This document shows, one piece after another, positions 11,923-20,730 of a DNA stretch of 63,873 nt (the first letter of the stretch is position 1; every line of letters begins with the position of its first letter). A program made the translations under genes and the position numbers. The DNA comes from Bacillus sp. FJAT-47783 (GTDB lineage: Bacteria; Bacillota; Bacilli; Bacillales; Aeribacillaceae): assembly GCF_022808615.1 (NCBI RefSeq), contig NZ_JAKZKS010000020.1:1-63873 (forward strand). The letters are read 5' to 3'. The notes beneath the pieces are model-generated. The model did no database searches and had not been told where the DNA came from. It saw only the letters and a list, made by a program, of their open reading frames with translations.

Positions 11923-12123
11923 AGGAATTTATAAATTTCCAACCTATGAACAATTTTGTTCATATTTGGTTGCGTCTAGCTCTGGGCGTTAGCGGCTAGC
12001 AAACTTCCCATTTCATCCGTAACATCAGTCAACATCGACTGAACCGTCGCCCGAGTTTCCTTTATCCCCCCTGAAATGGTATAGTTTGTACGCCGCTGTA
12101 GCGAACGCCCTGCGCTTTTGTTC
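11923..12123. repeat. Dispersed ~200-bp structured repeat, copy 1
   Basis: Homologous over about 200 bases to 19183-19384 (about 80 percent identity by eye, same orientation). Shared blocks include GGTTGCGTCTAGC, GGGCGTTAGCGGCTAGC, CCATTTCATCCGTA, CAACATCGACTGAA and GCGCTTTTGTTC. Two pairings are kept in both copies: CCATTTCA (12008-12015) with TGAAATGG (12072-12079), and CGAC (12036-12039) with GTCG (12046-12049). It sits just upstream of gltX. It could be a MITE-like element or an RNA element. Confidence 0.88.
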
Positions 12124-12162
12124 CTATGGAATGTTTCATACAATAAAACTTTGGAGGTGCCA

Positions 12163-13629
12163 ATGGTCATGGCAAACAGTGAAGTAAGAGTACGATACGC
12201 CCCGAGTCCAACAGGACATTTACATATTGGAAATGCGCGGACAGCATTATTTAACTATTTATTTGCACGTAGTCAAAATGGAAAGTTTATTATTCGGATT
12301 GAAGATACAGATAAAAAGCGTAACATTGAAGGGGGAGAACAAAGTCAGTTAAAATATTTAAAATGGCTTGGGATTGATTGGGATGAAAGTATTGATGTAG
12401 GCGGTGAATACGGTCCTTATCGCCAATCTGAACGGAATGAAATATATAAAAAGTATTATGATGAGTTGCTTGAAAGAGGATTAGCTTACAAGTGTTATTG
12501 TACAGAAGAAGAGCTTGAGAAAGAGCGTGAAGAACAAATTGCACGTAGTGAGATGCCCCGATACTCTGGGAAATGTGCCCATTTAACGGATGAACAGCGC
12601 GAGGCATTTGAAAGAGAAGGAAGACAACCGAGCATTCGCTTCCGCGTACCAAAAGGGAAAGAATATAAATGGGTGGACATCGTAAAAGGTGATATTTCCT
12701 TTGAATCAGATGGAATTGGCGATTTTGTCATCGTGAAAAAAGATGGAACCCCTACTTATAATTTTGCTGTCGCAATTGATGACCATTTAATGAAAATGAC
12801 TCACATCCTTCGTGGAGAAGACCATATTTCAAACACGCCGAAACAAATGATGATTTTTGAAGCGTTCGGATGGGACATTCCTGTTTTTGGTCATATGACA
12901 TTAATTGTAAACGAAAACCGAAAGAAGTTAAGTAAGCGTGATGAAAGCATTATTCAATTTATTGAACAATATGCTGATTTAGGGTATTTACCAGAGGCGC
13001 TATTTAATTTTATTGCTCTATTAGGCTGGTCTCCAGTTGGAGAAGAAGAAATTTTTAATAAAGAAGAATTTATTGAAATCTTTGATGCTGAACGTCTATC
13101 AAAGTCACCTGCTGTGTTCGATACACAAAAATTAAAATGGATGAATAATCAATATTTGAAAAACCTAGACTTAGATAAAGTCGTTGACCTTGCCCTTCCA
13201 CACCTTATTCGTGAAGGAAGAGTTTCAGAACAAATGACAGAAGGTGAAAAGGAGTGGGCTGTTCGCCTTATCTCTTTATATCAAGAGCAGCTAAGCTTCG
13301 GGGCGGAAATTGTGGAATTAACAGAGATGTTCTTTAATGAGGAAATCGAGTATGATGAAGAAGCAAAAGCGGTATTAGCTGAAGAACATGTTCCTGAAGT
13401 ATTAAAAGCTTTTAAAGAGGAAGTTGAAGCGTTAGAAGAGTTTACAGCAGATAATATTAAAAAATCGATTAAAGCTGTGCAAAAAGCAACAGGACAAAAA
13501 GGTAAAAAACTCTTTATGCCAATTCGAGTAGCAACGACAGGACAAACACATGGACCAGAACTTCCAGTTGCCATAGAACTTTTAGGGAAAGAAAAAATTA
13601 TTTCAAGATTAGAAAGTCTTTCAAGTTAA
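12163..13629 (+). CDS. gltX: Glutamate--tRNA ligase
   Basis: 488 residues. Class I aminoacyl-tRNA synthetase charging tRNA-Glu (and, in Bacillus, tRNA-Gln, which is then amidated). The HIGH-like signature [11 protein letters not shown] is near residues 12-22 and the KMSKS-like KLSKRDES near 254. Start ATG 12163 is 5 bases after GGAGG; ATG 12169 is a possible alternative. The open frame runs back to 12118 into the repeat and is not used. A Cys T-box and cysE follow. Confidence 0.96.
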   Translation: MVMANSEVRVRYAPSPTGHLHIGNARTALFNYLFARSQNGKFIIRIEDTDKKRNIEGGEQSQLKYLKWLGIDWDESIDVGGEYGPYRQSERNEIYKKYYDELLERGLAYKCYCTEEELEKEREEQIARSEMPRYSGKCAHLTDEQREAFEREGRQPSIRFRVPKGKEYKWVDIVKGDISFESDGIGDFVIVKKDGTPTYNFAVAIDDHLMKMTHILRGEDHISNTPKQMMIFEAFGWDIPVFGHMTLIVNENRKKLSKRDESIIQFIEQYADLGYLPEALFNFIALLGWSPVGEEEIFNKEEFIEIFDAERLSKSPAVFDTQKLKWMNNQYLKNLDLDKVVDLALPHLIREGRVSEQMTEGEKEWAVRLISLYQEQLSFGAEIVELTEMFFNEEIEYDEEAKAVLAEEHVPEVLKAFKEEVEALEEFTADNIKKSIKAVQKATGQKGKKLFMPIRVATTGQTHGPELPVAIELLGKEKIISRLESLSS

Positions 13630-13676
13630 CTTTTTCATGAAAATGTAATATAGTATGTATTAAATAAAGAAACGAA

Positions 13677-13929
13677 AAAACGTTGAGAAGGAGAAGTAAG
13701 GATATTTGGCTTTTCAGAGAAAACCTCCTTGGCTGGAAGAGGTTTAAGCTCGAATATTTCTGAAATGCCCCTTCGAGTCTTTTGTCGAATGAAATAAGTT
13801 TTTAGTAGACAAAAGCGGGACTCACCGTTACATGAGGTAAAGTTGAAGAAGCGAGTAATCTTGGATCGCTTCTTAAACAGAGTGGAACCGCGCCCAAAGC
13901 GCCTCTGTATGTCAGAGGTGCTTTTTTTG
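13677..13929 (+). promoter_or_regulatory. T-box riboswitch, cysteine-specific, upstream of cysE-cysS
   Basis: The 5' stem I region (GAGAAGGAGAAGTA near 13685) contains the AGTA motif. The specifier loop reads GAAA-TGC-CCC with TGC (13766-13768), a cysteine codon. The conserved T-box AGAGTGGAACCGCG is at about 13879-13892 (consensus AGGGTGGNACCGCG). A terminator follows: GCGCCTCTG/CAGAGGTGC and seven T near 13900-13929. Uncharged tRNA-Cys would stabilise the antiterminator and turn on cysE and cysS. Confidence 0.93.
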
Positions 13930-14069
13930 TATAGAAAAATATAAAAGAGCGAATCAGGAAGAGTATCGGATCACCACTTTTTCAGTGTTATGAGGATTTG
14001 CATATTTTCGTAAGTTGATACTTGATTTCAGTAGGGATTTTATCATGTGTATTAGGAGGGAGAGAGTAA

Positions 14070-14720
14070 ATGTTTAAACTGTTAAAAGAGGATGTGGAGG
14101 TTATATTCGATCAAGACCCTGCTGCTCGCTCTTACTTAGAAGTTATTTTAACGTATTCTGGACTTCATGCAGTCTGGTCGCATCGAATTGCGCATGCATT
14201 GTATAAACGAAAGTTATTCTTTCTAGCTCGCATGATATCGCAAATAAGCCGTTTCTTTACCGGTGTTGAGATACATCCAGGTGCCAAAATAGGGAGACGA
14301 TTTTTTATCGACCATGGAATGGGCGTTGTCATCGGTGAGACGTGTGAAATTGGTGATAATGTTACCGTGTACCAGGGAGTCACTTTAGGAGGAACAGGGA
14401 AGGAAAAAGGAAAGCGTCACCCGACAATTAAAGACAATGCGTTGATCGCTACAGGAGCAAAAGTGCTCGGTTCCATTACCATAGGGGAAAATTCAAAGAT
14501 TGGCGCAGGATCTGTCGTGTTACATGATGTTCCGAATCATTCAACAGTTGTTGGGATTCCAGGAAGAGTGGTAGTCCGTAATGGCATGAAAGTCCAGAAA
14601 GATTTAGATCATTGTGACTTACCAGATCCGGTAGCAGACCGATTTAAAGAGTTAGAAGAGGAATTGGAGAAGCTAAAGTTAGAGTTAGCAAAAATGAAAG
14701 AGAAGGAGAGCGTGCGATGA
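14070..14720 (+). CDS. cysE: Serine O-acetyltransferase
   Basis: 216 residues. Makes O-acetylserine from serine and acetyl-CoA, the first committed step of cysteine synthesis. The N-terminal helical part (1-65) is followed by the left-handed beta-helix hexapeptide repeats (about 68-185), including [15 protein letters not shown] and [17 protein letters not shown] 14070 follows AGGAGGGAGAGAG. Its end overlaps cysS by 4 bases. Both genes are under the Cys T-box, so supply and use of cysteine are controlled together. Confidence 0.97.
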   Translation: MFKLLKEDVEVIFDQDPAARSYLEVILTYSGLHAVWSHRIAHALYKRKLFFLARMISQISRFFTGVEIHPGAKIGRRFFIDHGMGVVIGETCEIGDNVTVYQGVTLGGTGKEKGKRHPTIKDNALIATGAKVLGSITIGENSKIGAGSVVLHDVPNHSTVVGIPGRVVVRNGMKVQKDLDHCDLPDPVADRFKELEEELEKLKLELAKMKEKESVR

Positions 14721-16114
14721 GCATTCAAATTTATAATACGTTATCGCGAGAAAAAGAACCGTTTATACCGCTTGAAGAAAATAAAGTCAAAATGTACGTT
14801 TGTGGCCCGACGGTTTATAACTATATTCATATTGGAAATGCACGTCCTGCAATTGTATATGATACAGTTCGTCGCTATTTACAATATCGTGGTTATGACG
14901 TTCAGTACGTATCAAACTTTACAGATGTCGATGATAAGTTAATTAAAGCGGCGAATGAACTAGGTGAAGACGTCCCGACGATTGCCGACCGTTTTATTAA
15001 AGCATATTTTGAAGATACAACAGCGCTTGGTTGCCACAAGGCTGATATCCATCCGCGTGTAACAGAGAATATGGATATCATTATTGAATTTATCGCATCG
15101 CTAATTGATAAAGGATACGCATATGAATCTGACGGTGATGTTTATTACAAAACGAGGTCATTCGATGGATACGGGAAGCTTTCGCATCAATCGATTGATG
15201 AGTTACGTGCAGGTGCAAGAATTCAAATAGGTGAGAAGAAACAAGATCCCCTAGATTTTGCACTTTGGAAAGCGGCAAAAGAAGGTGAGCTTTATTGGGA
15301 AAGTCCTTGGGGAAAAGGACGTCCAGGATGGCATATTGAATGCTCGGCGATGGCGCGAAAATATTTAGGGGATACAATTGATATTCATGCAGGCGGGCAA
15401 GACTTAACATTTCCACATCATGAAAATGAAATTGCGCAATCTGAAGCACTCACAGGGAAGCCGTTTGCAAAATACTGGATGCATAATGGATATATTAATA
15501 TCGACAATGAGAAAATGTCCAAATCATTAGGGAACTTCGTGCTTGTGCATGAAATTGTCAAAAAACATGACCCACAAGTATTAAGATTTTTTATGCTTTC
15601 TGTTCACTATCGTCATCCTATTAATTATTCGGAAGAGCTACTTGAAAGTTCAAAAAATGCCTTTGACCGATTACGTACTTCCTATTCGAATTTACAGCAT
15701 CGATTAAATAGTAGTACGAATTTAACGAATAACGATGAAGAATGGCTTGAAAAAATTAATGCGTACCGCAATAAGTTTATACAAGAAATGGATGATGACT
15801 TTAATACAGCGAACGGTATTTCTGTACTCTTTGATTTAGCAAAACAAGCGAATTACTATTTAGAAGAAAAACATACTTCAGAAAACGTTATAAAAGCATT
15901 TACAACACTGTTTAACGAATTAGGGAACGTTTTAGGTGTAACTTTTGCACAAACAGAGTTATTAGACGAAGAAATTGAAGAATTAATTCAACAACGTATC
16001 CAAGCTCGAAAAGAACGGAACTTTATGTTAGCAGATCAAATTCGCGATCAGCTTAAAGACATGAATATCATTTTAGAAGATACACCGCAAGGAACAAGAT
16101 GGAAAAGGGGATGA
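14717..16114 (+). CDS. cysS: Cysteine--tRNA ligase
   Basis: 465 residues. Class I synthetase for tRNA-Cys. The zinc site begins with C29 ([10 protein letters not shown]), the HIGH motif is HIGN shortly after, a second zinc cluster falls near 208-238 (GWHIECSAM and FPHHENE), and KMSKSLGN is near 265. The C-terminal DALR and anticodon-binding region completes the usual length. Starts within ATGA of cysE. Under the same T-box. Confidence 0.98.
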   Translation: MSIQIYNTLSREKEPFIPLEENKVKMYVCGPTVYNYIHIGNARPAIVYDTVRRYLQYRGYDVQYVSNFTDVDDKLIKAANELGEDVPTIADRFIKAYFEDTTALGCHKADIHPRVTENMDIIIEFIASLIDKGYAYESDGDVYYKTRSFDGYGKLSHQSIDELRAGARIQIGEKKQDPLDFALWKAAKEGELYWESPWGKGRPGWHIECSAMARKYLGDTIDIHAGGQDLTFPHHENEIAQSEALTGKPFAKYWMHNGYINIDNEKMSKSLGNFVLVHEIVKKHDPQVLRFFMLSVHYRHPINYSEELLESSKNAFDRLRTSYSNLQHRLNSSTNLTNNDEEWLEKINAYRNKFIQEMDDDFNTANGISVLFDLAKQANYYLEEKHTSENVIKAFTTLFNELGNVLGVTFAQTELLDEEIEELIQQRIQARKERNFMLADQIRDQLKDMNIILEDTPQGTRWKRG

Positions 16115-16116
16115 AT

Positions 16117-16536
16117 ATGTTCGAATTAGAACAGTTAAAAGATGCTAAACAGCTTAATGGTTTAGCGCTTGCTTATATGGGCGATGCCGTATACGAGGTT
16201 TATATACGGCATCATCTCCTTTCAATGGGAAATGTTAAGCCAAATAAATTGCATCAACTGTCAAAATCGTTTGTGTCGGCTAAATCTCAAGCTGCTCAAT
16301 TAGAGACACTAATGGAGAGAAACTTTTTTTCTGAAGAAGAAATAGCCGTTATAAAAAGAGGACGAAATGCAAAGTCTGGGACCGTTCCGAAAAATACGGA
16401 TGTTCAAACGTATCGTCATAGTACTGCGTTTGAAGCGCTATTAGGTTATCTTTATTTACAGGGGGATATAAACCGGATAAATGAAATAATAGGGGAGATT
16501 TTAGATAGAGATAAGGAAAGGAGGAACGATACATGA
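16117..16536 (+). CDS. mrnC: Mini-ribonuclease 3
   Basis: About 139 residues, an RNase III catalytic domain without a double-stranded RNA-binding domain. It matures 23S rRNA ends in Bacillus. Motifs: [14 protein letters not shown] near residue 20 (catalytic acidic residues) and [12 protein letters not shown] near 110. Three in-frame ATGs are close (16099, 16111, 16117). I chose 16117 because AAAGGGG (16104-16110) is then at a proper distance. Overlaps the next gene by 4 bases; pairing with the 23S methylase rlmB fits an rRNA-maturation role. Confidence 0.93.
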   Translation: MFELEQLKDAKQLNGLALAYMGDAVYEVYIRHHLLSMGNVKPNKLHQLSKSFVSAKSQAAQLETLMERNFFSEEEIAVIKRGRNAKSGTVPKNTDVQTYRHSTAFEALLGYLYLQGDINRINEIIGEILDRDKERRNDT

Positions 16537-17276
16537 GTGAAGAATATATTGTTGGAAGAAATCCAGTTTTAGAGGCTTTGCGTTCGAAGCGTGATATTCA
16601 CAAATTGTGGATGGCGGAGCACTCAACGAAAGGACAAGCTCAACAAATTATTTCACTTGCAAAAGAAAAAGGTGTATCGCTACAATTTGTCCCAAAGAAA
16701 AAGTTAGATCAAATGTTTACTGGTAACCATCAAGGTGTAGCAGCACAAGTAGCCGCTTATCAATATAGTGACTTTGACGATTTGTTTAAACGGGCAGAAG
16801 AAAGAAAAGAACCGCCATTTTTTATCGTTTTAGACGAAATTGAAGATCCTCATAATTTAGGGTCGATTATGAGAACGGCTGATTGTGTTGGAGCTCATGG
16901 AATCATTATTCCTAAACGTCGGTCTGTTGGCTTAACACAAGCGGTAGCAAAGGCTTCTACTGGGGCGATTGAATATATACCAGTTGCTCGCGTAACGAAT
17001 TTAGCACGTACGTTAGAAGAATTAAAGGAACGTGGACTGTGGGTAGTTGGTACAGACGCAAAAGGTAAAGACGATTACCGCACTTTGGATGGAAATATGC
17101 CCATTGCACTTGTCATTGGTAGTGAAGGGAAAGGTATGGGAAGACTTGTAAAAGAGAAGTGTGACTTCTTAGTGAAGCTACCGATGGTAGGGAAAGTTAC
17201 ATCCCTAAATGCATCTGTAGCTGCAGGCTTGTTATTGTATGAAGTATATCGAAAGCGCCATCCGCTAGGAGAGTAG
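16533..17276 (+). CDS. rlmB: 23S rRNA (guanosine-2'-O-)-methyltransferase RlmB
   Basis: 247 residues, SpoU/TrmH family SPOUT methyltransferase (B. subtilis YacO). The N-terminal substrate-binding domain ([14 protein letters not shown], 3-16) is followed by the knotted catalytic domain with motif 1 [20 protein letters not shown] near 107-126, motif 2 near 195 ([14 protein letters not shown]) and motif 3 near 220 ([13 protein letters not shown]). Start overlaps the mrnC stop. Likely 2'-O-methylates the 23S peptidyl-transferase region. Confidence 0.94.
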   Translation: MSEEYIVGRNPVLEALRSKRDIHKLWMAEHSTKGQAQQIISLAKEKGVSLQFVPKKKLDQMFTGNHQGVAAQVAAYQYSDFDDLFKRAEERKEPPFFIVLDEIEDPHNLGSIMRTADCVGAHGIIIPKRRSVGLTQAVAKASTGAIEYIPVARVTNLARTLEELKERGLWVVGTDAKGKDDYRTLDGNMPIALVIGSEGKGMGRLVKEKCDFLVKLPMVGKVTSLNASVAAGLLLYEVYRKRHPLGE

Positions 17277-17281
17277 TAGCG

Positions 17282-17791
17282 ATGAACATTCTTCTCGTTG
17301 ACGGGTATAACATAATTGGAGCATGGCCAGAACTGCAAGCTTTAAAAAATGATAACTTAGAGCATGCTCGTGATTTATTAATTGAAAAAATGTCTGAGTA
17401 TCAGGCTTATACGGGTTTTCAAGTCATGGTCGTTTTTGACGCTCATTTAGTAAAAGGAAACGAACGTAAATATAAGCATGCTCGTGTTGAGGTTATATTT
17501 ACACGAGAAAATGAAACGGCTGATGAGCGGATTGAAAAATTAGTGAAGAAATTGTTATCAGTAAAAACAAAAGTTTACGTAGCTACTTCTGACTATACTG
17601 AGCAGTGGACCGTTTTTTCGCAAGGTGCACTGCGAAAATCTGCTCGTGAGCTACTCGTTGAGATGGAAGCGATTGAAGAGCGAATTCAAAGAAAAGTAAG
17701 AAAAGTGAAAGAAGAACGGCCTTACTCAAAAATAAATCTTTCAGATGATGTAGCGAAGCAATTTGAAAAGTGGCGAAGGGGAAATCTCTAA
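17282..17791 (+). CDS. rae1: Ribosome-dependent mRNA endonuclease Rae1 (YacP)
   Basis: 169 residues, NYN/PIN-like nuclease. The N-terminal strand ILLVDGYNIIG carries the first catalytic aspartate (D7); VVFDAH near 55-60 and the DYTEQW segment near 102 add further acidic residues. The B. subtilis homologue Rae1 enters the ribosomal A site and cleaves mRNA. Last gene of the cysE group, six bases after rlmB, before the sigH promoter. Confidence 0.93.
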   Translation: MNILLVDGYNIIGAWPELQALKNDNLEHARDLLIEKMSEYQAYTGFQVMVVFDAHLVKGNERKYKHARVEVIFTRENETADERIEKLVKKLLSVKTKVYVATSDYTEQWTVFSQGALRKSARELLVEMEAIEERIQRKVRKVKEERPYSKINLSDDVAKQFEKWRRGNL

Positions 17792-17969
17792 GGGGTATTA
17801 TTGATATGTTTTACAATTCATTTTGGATTTTAGCTGATAAAAGCTACTAGATCAATACCGATTGTAGGTTTTGTAAAGTTTATTTATAAGAAGTCCAGGA
17901 GATGACATTTTTCTTTCGCTAGCAAGAAGTATATTTATGAAATCGGTGCGATTCAGTACTTATGTTTGG

Positions 17970-17999
17970 TTGACGCTTGTAGAATTTCTAAAGTATAAT
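17970..17999 (+). promoter_or_regulatory. Promoter of sigH
   Basis: TTGACG (17970-17975), 18-bp spacer, TATAAT (17994-17999), about 40 bases before the sigH start codon. It matches sigma-A consensus well. Confidence 0.8.
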
Positions 18000-18038
18000 A
18001 TTTCTAACAATTTCCTAATTCCGGTCGGGGGGATCTGT

Positions 18039-18695
18039 GTGAGAGTTAAAGGCAACAAGGGGGACATGGCAAAAAAGATTTTAAAAGGCTTTGAAGATGA
18101 GCAAATTGTAGAGCTTGTTCATCAGGGGGATAGTGATGCACTAGATTTTTTAATAACAAAATATCAAAATTTTGTGCGAGCAAAAGCAAGGTCGTATTTT
18201 TTAATTGGTGCCGATCGTGAAGATATTGTTCAAGAAGGAATGATTGGTTTATATAAAGCAATTCGAGACTTTAAAGAGGACAAGCTTACTTCTTTTAAAG
18301 CTTTTGCAGAATTGTGTATTACCCGCCAAATTATTACTGCGATAAAAACCGCAACCCGTCAAAAACATATTCCTCTGAACTCCTATGTTTCATTGGACAA
18401 ACCCATTTACGATGAAGAATCAGATCGAACGTTAATGGATGTTATTACAGGTGCAAAAGTAATGGATCCTGAAGAATTGATTATTAATCAAGAAGAATTT
18501 GATGATATTGAATTAAAGATGGGAGAGCTACTCTCAGATCTTGAACGGAAAGTACTTGTCTTATACTTAGATGGACGATCCTATCAAGAAATTTCTGAAG
18601 AGTTAAACAGACATGTCAAATCGATTGATAATGCGCTTCAGCGGGTTAAGAGAAAGTTGGAACGCTATTTAGAATTGAGAGAAATAACAACTTAA
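18039..18695 (+). CDS. sigH: RNA polymerase sigma-H factor
   Basis: 218 residues with the GTG start at 18039, equal to B. subtilis SigH. A GGGGGGAT site lies 5 bases upstream; ATG 18066 is possible but poorly spaced. Sigma-70 family: region 2 includes the [20 protein letters not shown] core and -10-binding segment (about 60-85), region 4 has the helix-turn-helix [17 protein letters not shown] near 180-197. Directs early sporulation, competence and transition-state genes. Its own strong vegetative promoter is just upstream. Confidence 0.97.
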   Translation: MRVKGNKGDMAKKILKGFEDEQIVELVHQGDSDALDFLITKYQNFVRAKARSYFLIGADREDIVQEGMIGLYKAIRDFKEDKLTSFKAFAELCITRQIITAIKTATRQKHIPLNSYVSLDKPIYDEESDRTLMDVITGAKVMDPEELIINQEEFDDIELKMGELLSDLERKVLVLYLDGRSYQEISEELNRHVKSIDNALQRVKRKLERYLELREITT

Positions 18696-18700
18696 TGACG

Positions 18701-18730
18701 TTGACAGCTAAAATATCGCTATGGTACATT
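18701..18730 (+). promoter_or_regulatory. Candidate promoter of rpmG-secE
   Basis: TTGACA (18701-18706), 18-bp spacer, TACATT (18725-18730). The -35 is perfect, the -10 matches four of six. Confidence 0.55.
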
Positions 18731-18760
18731 TTAATAGGAAAAATAGCGGTAGGTGTTATT

Positions 18761-18910
18761 ATGCGAAAAAAAGTAATGTTAGCTTGTAAACAATGTGGGA
18801 GCCGCAACTACTCAACGATGAAGAGTGTAAATAACGCTGCGGAACGGCTAGAGATTAAAAAGTTTTGTAAAACATGCAACGCTCATACCCCTCATCTTGA
18901 AACAAAATGA
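18761..18910 (+). CDS. rpmG: 50S ribosomal protein L33
   Basis: 49 residues from ATG 18761 (AGGTG upstream). Large-subunit protein near the E site. CKQC and CKTC are the two CxxC pairs of the zinc-binding (C+) form, in contrast to the zinc-free paralogues expressed in zinc starvation. The open frame continues upstream to 18695 but that part is the promoter region. Located between sigH and secE, as in B. subtilis (rpmGB). Confidence 0.95.
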   Translation: MRKKVMLACKQCGSRNYSTMKSVNNAAERLEIKKFCKTCNAHTPHLETK

Positions 18911-18925
18911 CTTTGGAGGTACACG

Positions 18926-19108
18926 ATGCAGCGATTGACAAAGTTTTTTCGTAATGTTGCAAAAGAAATGAGAAAAGTCAGTTGGCCGAAAGGTAAGGAA
19001 CTGACACGTTATACAATTATTGTGATTTCAACGGTAACCTTCCTTTCTGTTTTTTTTGCGGTTGTTGATTTAGGAATTTCGGAACTTATCCGTTTTATTT
19101 TTGAATAA
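18926..19108 (+). CDS. secE: Preprotein translocase subunit SecE
   Basis: 60 residues, the short Gram-positive form. An amphipathic N-terminal helix with the conserved KEMRKVSWPKGKEL (residues 13-26) is followed by one transmembrane helix (about 28-50). Stabilises SecY in the SecYEG channel. TTGGAGGT upstream. Unlike the usual tight secE-nusG pair, a promoter, a terminator and a 200-bp repeat separate it from nusG here. Confidence 0.96.
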   Translation: MQRLTKFFRNVAKEMRKVSWPKGKELTRYTIIVISTVTFLSVFFAVVDLGISELIRFIFE

Positions 19109-19122
19109 ATATTTACAAATCG

Positions 19123-19131
19123 TGCTATAAT
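19123..19131 (+). promoter_or_regulatory. Extended -10 promoter after secE
   Basis: TGCTATAAT, a perfect TGnTATAAT extended -10. TTGAAT at 19101-19106 would be a -35 with a long 19-bp spacer. Transcription would start near 19138, only ~16 bases before the terminator hairpin at 19154. Confidence 0.65.
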
Positions 19132-19153
19132 GGTAGATATTCAACTTTGGAAG

Positions 19154-19174
19154 AACCCGTTTAACGGGTTTTTT
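19154..19174 (+). terminator. Terminator between secE and nusG
   Basis: AACCCGT and ACGGGTT form a 7-bp stem around TTA, followed by TTTT. It follows an extended -10 promoter closely, so it may act as an attenuator for nusG. Confidence 0.85.
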
Positions 19175-19182
19175 AATTGTTA

Positions 19183-19384
19183 AGGAAATTATAAGTTCCT
19201 AAGTATATGGACAACTCTGTTCATAGTTGGTTGCGTCTAGCTTCGGGCGTTAGCGGCTAGCAAATTTCCCATTTCATCCGTACGATAACTCAACATCGAC
19301 TGAAACGTCGCTCGAGTTTCCTCTATCTCCTAGTGAAATGGTACAGTTTGTACACCGCTTTAGCGAAGTTCTCGCGCTTTTGTT
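19183..19384. repeat. Dispersed ~200-bp structured repeat, copy 2
   Basis: Second copy of the element at 11923-12123. CCATTTCA (19269-19276) and TGAAATGG (19334-19341) are kept, as is CGAC/GTCG in the middle (CGACTGAAACGTCG). The outer end CGCGCTTTTGTTCTTG matches copy 1. It separates the secE terminator from the nusG translation signals and lies in the same orientation relative to the genes as copy 1. Confidence 0.88.
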
Positions 19385-19443
19385 CTTGTGAAAATTTTTA
19401 CCCTATGTACTTTTAGGAAAAATAGATTGTTTAATTATTCGTT

Positions 19444-19470
19444 GGGGAGGGAAGGACCGAGTCCTTATAT
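19444..19470 (+). promoter_or_regulatory. nusG translation-initiation region with intervening hairpin
   Basis: A strong Shine-Dalgarno GGGGAGGG (19444-19451) is 19 bases from the ATG at 19471, too far for normal use. Between them AAGGAC and GTCCTT (19452-19457, 19461-19466) form a 6-bp stem with a CGA loop. Folding the hairpin would bring the site to a normal distance. Confidence 0.7.
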
Positions 19471-20004
19471 ATGGAAAAGAACTGGTATGTTGTTCACACT
19501 TACTCTGGATATGAAAATAAAGTTAAAGCTAATTTAGAAAAGCGCGTTGAGTCAATGGGAATGCAAGACAAAATTTTTCGTGTAATTGTTCCTGAAGAAG
19601 AGGAAACGGATATTAAAAATGGTAAAACAAAAGTATCAAAAAAGAAAGTATTCCCTGGTTATGTTCTAGTTGAAATCGTCATGACAGACGACTCTTGGTA
19701 TGTTGTGCGGAATACTCCGGGAGTAACGGGGTTTGTTGGTTCTGCTGGTTCTGGATCGAAACCGACACCTTTACTGCCTGAAGAAGTAGATGTTATCTTG
19801 AAGCGTATGGGTATGGACGATAACCGTGTGGAGTTTGATTTTGAATTAAACGAAACAGTCAAAGTTACCGATGGTCCATTCGCGAACTTCACAGGTACAA
19901 TTGAAGAAATAGACATTGATAAAAGTAAAGTGAAAGTTCTTGTTAATATGTTTGGTCGTGAAACACCGGTTGAGCTAGAGTTTTCACAAGTATCAAAACT
20001 ATAA
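19471..20004 (+). CDS. nusG: Transcription termination/antitermination factor NusG
   Basis: 177 residues, as in B. subtilis. The N-terminal NGN domain (WYVVHTYSGYENKVKANLE at the start, KVFPGYVLVE near 52-61, RNTPGVTGFVG near 76-86) binds RNA polymerase; the C-terminal KOW domain (about 122-177, VTDGPFANFTGTIEEID) contacts Rho or ribosomal S10. In Bacillus NusG promotes pausing. The ATG at 19471 is set by homology, with a hairpin between it and the ribosome binding site. Confidence 0.97.
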   Translation: MEKNWYVVHTYSGYENKVKANLEKRVESMGMQDKIFRVIVPEEEETDIKNGKTKVSKKKVFPGYVLVEIVMTDDSWYVVRNTPGVTGFVGSAGSGSKPTPLLPEEVDVILKRMGMDDNRVEFDFELNETVKVTDGPFANFTGTIEEIDIDKSKVKVLVNMFGRETPVELEFSQVSKL

Positions 20005-20019
20005 TTTTGTAAAACTGCC

Positions 20020-20080
20020 TTGAAATAAAATTGAAAAAGTGATAATATGTCATAAGTCAGTATGTCTCTCCTGTAGAGAC
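20020..20080 (+). promoter_or_regulatory. Promoter and leader hairpin of rplK
   Basis: TTGAAA (20020-20025), 17-bp spacer, TAATAT (20043-20048). A hairpin GTCTCT/AGAGAC (20064-20080) starts the leader RNA, which is about 140 bases long before the rplK start. Confidence 0.6.
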
Positions 20081-20192
20081 GTACCGTTTTTAAAAATTTA
20101 ACTTTATGATCATTCATATCATAAATGAATGTTACATGAGTGGGAGGGCTAGAGCCCTATTACCACATCACGGACTTAAGGAGGTGTGTCTC

Positions 20193-20618
20193 GTGGCTAA
20201 AAAAGTAGTGAAAATCGTAAAATTACAAATTCCTGCTGGTAAAGCGAATCCAGCTCCGCCTGTTGGACCTGCATTAGGTCAAGCTGGTGTTAACATTATG
20301 GGATTCTGTAAAGAGTTCAACGCTCGCACAGCAGACCAAGCTGGCTTAATTATTCCTGTTGAAATTACGGTTTACGAAGACCGTTCATTTACATTTATTA
20401 CGAAAACTCCACCTGCTGCCGTTCTATTAAAGAAAGCGGTTGGTATTGAGTCAGGTTCTGGTGAACCAAATCGTAATAAAGTTGCAACAATCAAACGTGA
20501 TAAAGTACGTGAGATTGCTGAAACAAAAATGCCTGACTTAAACGCAGCTAGCGTTGAAGCAGCAATGCGTATGGTAGAAGGTACTGCGCGCAGCATGGGT
20601 ATTGTCGTAGAAGACTAA
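20193..20618 (+). CDS. rplK: 50S ribosomal protein L11
   Basis: 141 residues from GTG 20193 (GGAGGTG upstream), matching B. subtilis L11, which starts in the same way with AKKVVK. Binds the GTPase-associated region of 23S rRNA; target site region of thiopeptides and needed for RelA activation. The N-terminal domain has the proline-rich [20 protein letters not shown] (about 18-37); the C-terminal domain (75-141) binds rRNA. The open frame continues upstream to 20106 through the leader and is not coding. Confidence 0.97.
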   Translation: MAKKVVKIVKLQIPAGKANPAPPVGPALGQAGVNIMGFCKEFNARTADQAGLIIPVEITVYEDRSFTFITKTPPAAVLLKKAVGIESGSGEPNRNKVATIKRDKVREIAETKMPDLNAASVEAAMRMVEGTARSMGIVVED

Positions 20619-20644
20619 TCCCGTTAGTGATGTCGTTTTTTTTA

Positions 20645-20683
20645 GGGTTGCGAGTTTGGTCTGTATCAAGTTCGCAACCTTTA
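20645..20683 (+). promoter_or_regulatory. Hairpin between rplK and rplA
   Basis: GGTTGCGA (20646-20653) and TCGCAACC (20672-20679) form an 8-bp perfect stem, followed by TTTATT. It could be a weak terminator or an mRNA-processing or autoregulation site of the L11-L1 transcript. Confidence 0.6.
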
Positions 20684-20730
20684 TTCGTGGGAGGTTATTC
20701 CGCTAAAACCACATAAGGAGGAAAAAGGAA

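Noticed and set aside
11976-12170. 64-codon minus-strand ORF in the first repeat
   Set aside because: It is not kept as an open frame in the second copy, so it is incidental to the repeat.
17792-17969. Terminator between rae1 and sigH
   Set aside because: GGTATT..GAT/ATCAATACC arms are far apart with a three-base bulge and no T-run.
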